This document shows positions 58,237 through 64,000 of a stretch of 64,000 nt of DNA, piece after piece. The notes beneath the pieces are model-generated. The model saw only the letters and a list, made by a program, of their open reading frames with translations. It did no database searches and was not told where the DNA came from. Position 1 is the first letter of the stretch, and each line of letters begins with the position of its first letter. The position numbers and the translations under genes are program-made. Origin of the DNA: Apoderus coryli (Eukaryota; Arthropoda; Insecta; Coleoptera; Attelabidae); NCBI GenBank assembly GCA_911728435.2, contig OU452199.1:3916860-3980859 (forward strand), written 5' to 3'.

Positions 58237-59497
58237 TTATCCTGTATAATGTTGTTTTATAGTTAAAATAGGGACAGGACTATGAATTCAAATCACTTAG
58301 GGCATAGGGTGTGTGTCTCCAAAAGCATATCGTTGCTATAGCAGTCTATTTCATCCATGCAATATGTATATGGACCTTTTATAAAACCATTGCATGATTT
58401 CGCTTTTCCCGAGAATGCTATTACATATATCGATCTGTTCTCGGTAGACTTATTTGCTCTCCTGACTTTTCCGAATAGAGCAAGCAGAGGAAATATGGAA
58501 GGGATCCAGCTCACGTGTAATAACAAGGGAAAATAGGTCAAGCCCTACTACGTTCGATATTGCTGGCTGCTGGACTTCTTTTTTTAACTTGCTGTGTAAA
58601 TCTCCCTTTGTTACATGCCAAATTGGAGTTTTAGAGAGTTTTTTGTGCTGTCAGATATCCATAGCTGTGCATTGGTGCATTTTTTATGGTTTTATTTATA
58701 TGATTAAATATAGAGCAGAGCAACTGTATTACTTTTGAGTGATCGAAGCACTTCACAACAAATCGTCGCTTGTTTTTTTCAGAAAAACTGGTCATGTGGC
58801 ATTCTAGAATCATTCTGAGGGTCAATTGACAATCTGACCGTCACTGGGTTCTTGAAATTCTTCTACAGCATGTCTCATCTTCAATGGACTATTAAAGCTT
58901 TTGCAAAAGCATATAATGTTTGTCCAAAATACTACGAACAACGAAATGATTATTGAAATTGAAACCATTTAGATTCCTGGGCATTCATCAACATTTCTTT
59001 GACTGAAGTCTTTTGAAGACTATAGTTCAGTTCTCTTCTGCAAACGTCAAAAATCTAATTCTAGCTTCCATAGCTCCTGATGGTGTAATGAACTAGAAAC
59101 AGCCAATTAAACTTTTCTCTGCAAATCACACAAGTTTACTTGAGTTGTTCACTGAATCTACAATTAGTTAACATCATCCCTGAATTATATTCAAGATAAC
59201 GTTTATCTTGCTGTAGGAATTCAACCAAAAGCATATCGTTGATAGTAGATATATGTCTTCAGAAAACTAAAGCAACACTTCTATGTTGCTGTGAAATATA
59301 ATTTCAATGAATATCTGCAAATAGTCTAGGATTTCTTGAAAGAACTTTCTAATATAGTCATCTAGGATTGCCTTGTGTGATTCTATATTTCATAGTTGTT
59401 TATTAATTTATTTCTTTCAACAAATTGTTACGCTGCCACTGCCTAGTGAGAGTTGTGAAAGAACTGCATGCAATGCCGTGTAGAGCTCGATTTTGGC
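58237..59497. other. No secure gene; probably hAT-derived in part
   Basis: The minus-strand frames (for instance 58293-58541) have no firm motif. The stretch precedes a hAT-like fragment on the same strand and may be its decayed C-terminus. Confidence 0.3.
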
Positions 59498-59877
59498 TCA
59501 TAAATTATTTTTATTGTGGTTTTTTGGGACTTGCTGTAAATGGGCTCTTATCGTTGTCAGCAAATCTAATGTAAAATTCATAATGGTTGTAATGAAACAA
59601 TTTTCTAAAAATACGAGGGTATGAATAATTCCATTATCAAGTGCTAGAGTATGAACATCTCTTCTTGAATTATTGATATTGAAGCAAGCTTCTTCCGTCT
59701 TCAAAATTGTCGAAAATTGCATCCAGTGCTATAGAAATCGGTTTTGGCAACTGTAGAAAATCTTCAACCATACTTTTAATATAAATATCTGAAACTTTTT
59801 TAAAAATCACTGGATCAATTTGATCTTTATGGTCTTTACAGATTAATAACAATTTTGGCCACTCATTTACATACAAT
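59498..59877 (-). pseudogene. hAT transposase fragment
   Basis: Reads EWPKLLLICKDHKDQIDPVI, then LQLPKPISIALDAIF with a break, and in the next frame EACFNINNSRRDVHTLALDN. The run L-x-P-I-S-I-A-L-D resembles the conserved helix after the insertion domain in hAT transposases. Short and broken; moderate certainty. Confidence 0.4.
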
Positions 59878-60275
59878 GTGTCCAGGGATAGAGTTTGAAA
59901 GAGGAAACACTTTTTTATTTGTCGATTTAGAAGAAAAAGTCATTCTTTATAAAAACGTCCGCTTGTGTCAAGTTCAAATACCAAATTTACGATTACTATA
60001 GAGGGTATATCAAAAATTAAATTTTTAATGATTTTGATATTTTTGGTTAATTTCATAGCTACTATTAAAATAATAAAATTAAAAAAAAAACAAGGAAATC
60101 AAAATCATTAAAAATGTTATTTTTGATATACCCTGTATAGTAATCGTAAATTTCGTACTCGAAATTGTAGTTTTGACACAAGCAGGCGTTTTTATAAAGA
60201 ATGACTTTTTCTTCTAAATCTACAAATAAAAAAGTTTTTCTTCTTCCAAACTCTATCCGGGGACACATTGGATAG
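59878..60275. mobile_element. Palindromic MITE, copy 2
   Basis: The left half, from GGATAGAGTTTGAAAGAGG through GTCATTCTTTATAAAAACG, is mirrored in the right half ending CCAAACTCTATCCGGGGACA. Arms are about 170 bp with few differences, around an AT-rich centre. Shares its sequence with copy 1 at 52.5 kb. Confidence 0.82.
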
Positions 60276-60279
60276 TAGC

Positions 60280-60450
60280 TATGAAATTAACCACTTTGAG
60301 AAAAAAGTTTATTAGTGTTTTTTGCACAATTGGTGTAATAAATCACGGTTTTGAAAATATTTTCATAAAATTAAAAAAAAATCAAAATCATTAAAAATGT
60401 TATTTTTGATATACCCTGTATAGTAATCATAAATTTGGCATTTGAAATTG
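60280..60450. repeat. Half copy of the palindromic MITE
   Basis: Carries AGTTTATTAGTGTTTTTTGC, the ATTTTCATAAAATTAAAAA block and ATACCCTGTATAGTAATC, which match the inner part of copy 1, but lacks the mirrored half. Confidence 0.7.
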
Positions 60451-60959
60451 TAGTTTCGAATTTTTTTCTTATTGTCCTACGACTATTATTTTCTGAGATA
60501 TGCTACCTGTCCACCCTTAATGGAATACCCGGTATATAGTATATAATATCCTACCTGAGGAACGCAGAAAACATGCCGAAACGTTATAGTAGTAACAAAC
60601 AGGGAAAAAAAAACAAATCCTTGAATTTTTAATATACAAGGTATTTCTAAAATAGGTGGTCAAAATTCGTGGGCGAATCCGACACGTCTAATCATGAAAA
60701 AAACCTAAATTGTAATTTTTCGAAAAGTCCTTATTTACAAAGATACAGGGTGTTAACGATGACTGCCTGAGGACGATTTTTTTTTGAAATATTTTCGAAA
60801 CGAGTAAAGATGAATTAATCAAATGTAGCGTATTGATTCACCTAGTTAAATGTCGTAAACTGACATGAAATTGAATAAACAAGGATGACCATAGGCGGGT
60901 AAACGGGGCCTTAATTGTAACCTAATTTTTTTTTCTTGTGACTTTTATTCCATGTGTGT
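60451..60959. other. No gene; repeat shared with 42.7 kb and a hammerhead-like module
   Basis: 60545-60585 reads CTGAGGA then GCCGAAACG on the plus strand, a degenerate hammerhead-like core. 60650-60745 is the inverted copy of 42740-42835. TACAGGGTG lies at 60744. Confidence 0.5.
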
Positions 60960-61260
60960 CAAAAATGTGATAATAATAAATATAATAATAATAAATATAT
61001 ATTTATTTAACATAATAAAACATACTTAACTAAACCCTTTCTACTATTTGAGAATTACTAAGCTAAAAGCTTGTCAGCCATTCTCAAATAGTTCGAGCAA
61101 TAGTTTATACTTTCATCCCTATAAAGACAACGATAAAGCAAAATAAACAAAGCAAAAAACAGCAATTCAAAAAAGAAAAAAAAAACATTCGCTGCCCTAA
61201 AATAAAGAATAATACCACAATACATTCCTACATTATGTAGGTACATAAATAAACACCCTT
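60960..61260 (-). other. Possible LINE 3' tail
   Basis: An ATAATA/AAATAT tandem run at 60968-61005 followed by AT-rich sequence resembles the tail of a minus-strand LINE. No conserved coding text remains, so this is weak. Confidence 0.3.
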
Positions 61261-62944
61261 ATACTTATATAATATTACATACCCAGCAACAAAATAGGTA
61301 AACTACTAATAGTAGATAAATTAAGTGAACAAGTGGATAAAATAAAGTTTTTTATATAAAAAGACATACTTGTTTTTTCTCGAAAAACTCAAACTACTGT
61401 ATTGTTATCTACAAGTAAAACTAGGCATAAGTCATTTTGCCCAAATGGAACACCATGTATATTATAAAATGGCAACTATGTTGAATAATAACAATAAATA
61501 AAAAATACTCTATCCTCCGTGAGACCCCCTGTACCTATATGCGATATTTATGGTGATCCATAGTAAAATTTGAAATTGGAGACACAACTTTTGGGCTAAT
61601 AAATAGGTATACCTATTTGGACGAAAACTATCTACCTAAAGGTAAACCAGCAGTAGGTATAATAAATACTCTTCTACGATTTCTGCTTACTGATCACGTA
61701 TGAGTACATTCACCGATGAAATAAAATGAAATATCAATAACACCTTTATCCCTGCGATAGATTGGAATTTTGTGTGTACGATGCAATAACATCGATTATG
61801 CAAAATACAAATAATAGATAGATATTGCAACATTTCTTTGTGGTCTGATGTGGAATTATTTATTAAATTTGAACATTTAGTTTAGGTTTATTCGGGCTTA
61901 CAGTAAAAATAACTAAACTTTAAAACTGGGGTTCGCTTGTCATAAACTTTACGTTCCACAGGCTCACATTTCGTCCATTCACCACTATAGGTGCCCTCAG
62001 GGCATAATAAAACTATAATATATAACATTTTCACTGCGTCTGGTTCTTGTACCTATATGGCTTGTCGAATTCAGAAGGAACTTATTATCCTTTAGAAATA
62101 AAAACAAGTTCAAAAAGCTAAAAGATGGGAACTAGAACTATGTAACACATATTATATATTATTTTATTTCATAATTACCATAGCTACCAGATAGTTTAAA
62201 TGGTATACAGGATGACATAGAAAAAAGTAGATTGCCATACAATAGAGGACACTAAAATAAGGAAAAAAGTTCCCATTAACATGGGTCCGCAATGCCTTCG
62301 GTTAAAAGTTAGTTGAATTTTAATTTTCTTTTTGGGTTCTTTTGAATATCTTTAGCCAGAGACGCAAGAAATGGATAAAATGTGGTATACAGGGTTTTTT
62401 TTATCATGCTAAATTCAAATATGATCTTAGTTTTGTGTCCTCTCTTGTGTGGCACTCTGTATAAGTATATAATCCCCTGAGAAATAAATAAACAATCCCT
62501 ACGTCAGTACGCCCCTGCGGCCTTAATGAAATTCCATTGTTTTAAATAGGGTTACAAAATTGCATTAATTTATACGAGGCGGATCAAAAGTTATCATTAA
62601 AAACTGAATTTCAGGTCTAGTTTTTAAGAGCTCATAACTTTGCAGCGAAGGCCGATTCGACAAAACTTTATATGAACTTATAACCTTCTTTTTTCACAAT
62701 CTACCCCAATCTAATTTATTAATCTAATCTAATTTAAACTTTAGACGAATAAAACAAGTTTCCCCGTATATTATAATTCCTATGCGGATTAATTGCTGAT
62801 CCAAACAAATCAATATAGACGTTTTCTGTATGATTTTGCCAATAAAATAAAATAATAGATATACTATATTCGTCAGCATTTAAAATATATACCTATTAAT
62901 CGTTATTCGAGAATAAATTTTGTTGTAACAAAACTGATGAGTTT
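61261..62944. other. No gene seen
   Basis: AT-rich with ACACCATGTATA near 61450 and TATACAGGGTTTTTT near 62389, both decayed relatives of CACCCTGTA. No open frame with a motif. Confidence 0.4.
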
Positions 62945-62957
62945 GATAGATAGTTAA

Positions 62958-64000
62958 TTATGTTTCGGAAGTTCATTGCATTTACTGATTTGTTATTAAA
63001 CTTATTCAAACAGTGGCGGGTTGCAAAAAATTACACTGCCCCGCAATATTTGTGTGGTGTCAATTTTGATTCGCTATTTGAGGGTAAATCAATGGAATCC
63101 ATATTAAATGAATTCTACTCAATTTTATACAATGCAATTGAACTCTATGTACCAGTTAAGAGAATTTCAAATAGAAGATTTCCATGATGGTTCAGCACAT
63201 ATTTGAAAAGTTGTGTATTCCATAAAAATCATGCACACAAATTGTATAAAAGTTCTGGATCACAGCACCATTACCACGAATTTGTTAGGTTACGTACATT
63301 ATGTAAAACCCTATCGCGAGGATGCTATACAAACTTTATTCTTTCTGTTGAAGACCAGATTCACGGTGATATAAGATCTTTTTGGTCTTTTGTAAACTCC
63401 ACGCGTAGAAATATCGAGTTACCTTCTGAGTTGTTTCTTGACGCGGATAGAGCTACTTCCGGACAGTCCGCTGCTGATCTCTTTGCTAGGCATTTCTCTT
63501 CGGTTTATACAGCTAATGACGTCAATGTTGCTGAGCGTCTTAGTGTTAATGATATTAACTATAACTCTCTAAAGATTTCAATATCGGAGATATACCAACA
63601 ACTTTCTACTCTGGACGCGAATAAGGGCCCTGGGCCAGATGGGTTACCTCCGAAATTATTAAAGCATTGCAGTTCTGTTCTGGCAAGACCTTAGCATGCG
63701 ATTTTTAACATGTCGTTAAACACTGGTTGTTTTCCTGAGATCTGGAAGTCCAGCTTCATTACCCCTATACACAAGTCTGGAGACAGGCATAATATTAAGA
63801 ATTATAGACCTATCAGTATAATCAGCATTATTCCCAAGGTATTCGAGAAACTTATAATAAATTATCTTCAACCTCTCCTAGGCAGTGCTATCATTGATCA
63901 GCAGTACGGATTTTTGCCACGAAAGTCAGCTGAGTTAAATCTGTTAAAATACACCAAGTTTATTATTGATACTCTAGAGAGTGGATCGGAGGTACATTCA
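62958..64000 (+). pseudogene. Jockey-like LINE, continues beyond the window
   Basis: Begins in the linker before the reverse transcriptase (NFDSLFEGKSMESILNEFY; VPVKRISNRRFP followed by TGA at 63186), continues KNHAHKLYKSSGSQHHYHEF, IRSFWSFVNSTRRNIELP and ADLFARHFSSVYTANDVN, and enters the first block LDANKGPGPDGLPPKLLK. After a TAG at 63692 the reading goes on: GCFPEIWKSSFITPIHKSGD, YRPISIISIIPKVFEKLI, DQQYGFLPRKSAELNLLKY. The catalytic region lies outside the window. Few defects compared with the other copies. Confidence 0.85.

Overview
AT-rich eukaryotic DNA that is almost certainly from an insect. The evidence is short introns with consensus splice sites and dense nested remnants of Jockey-, R1-, RTE- and CR1-like non-LTR retrotransposons, BEL/Pao, mariner/Tc1-type, hAT and P-superfamily elements. 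The 9-mer CACCCTGTA (either strand) is scattered through the window; one copy pair forms the ends of a DNA transposon here. The order of insect cannot be fixed from this window. No tRNA, rRNA, CRISPR array or bacterial operon was seen.

One host gene can be assembled with confidence: an eight-exon minus-strand gene (8878-15591) for a 604-residue DUF389-family membrane protein. The exon phases join without a break. Its first intron holds a 5'-truncated Jockey-like retrotransposon, and its seventh holds a 1.6 kb P-superfamily element with a THAP fragment and an 8-bp target duplication. A second possible host exon (54721-54907, minus) has good splice sites but no family I can name. Two more exon candidates (near 4.8-5.1 kb and 56.8 kb) are weak.

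The rest is mobile DNA. 0-7.4 kb: a palindromic MITE, Jockey and RTE pieces, a PHD-finger transposon remnant and two internally deleted LINEs. 15.9-18.6 kb: a TA-flanked MITE and a complex repeat with two crossing inverted-repeat pairs and a 528-bp internal duplication. 19.8-21.5 kb: a dead mariner-superfamily element. 22.13-22.19 kb: a sequence that folds as a hammerhead ribozyme. 22.8-25.7 kb: two minus-strand LINEs. 26.7-27.7 kb: a hAT element with a perfect 8-bp duplication. 28.0-30.6 kb: the 3' half of a BEL/Pao element lodged in a broken mariner. 31.6-36.0 kb: a hAT remnant, a 65-bp tandem repeat, and a LINE split by a DNA element. 38.4-41.2 kb: a transposon whose roughly 0.9 kb inverted arms run into its own transposase gene. 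41.3-51.8 kb: five LINE remnants and a mariner scrap. 52.5-61 kb: palindromic MITEs, a hairpin, CR1-like and mariner copies, and a hAT fragment. 62.9 kb to the end: a Jockey-like LINE that leaves the window.

Nearly all transposon reading frames carry stops, frameshifts or deletions. The longest uninterrupted one is a 357-codon RNase H-bearing LINE frame at 50.6-51.7 kb. The most interesting items are the ribozyme, the long-armed transposon, and the P and hAT insertions with visible target duplications.
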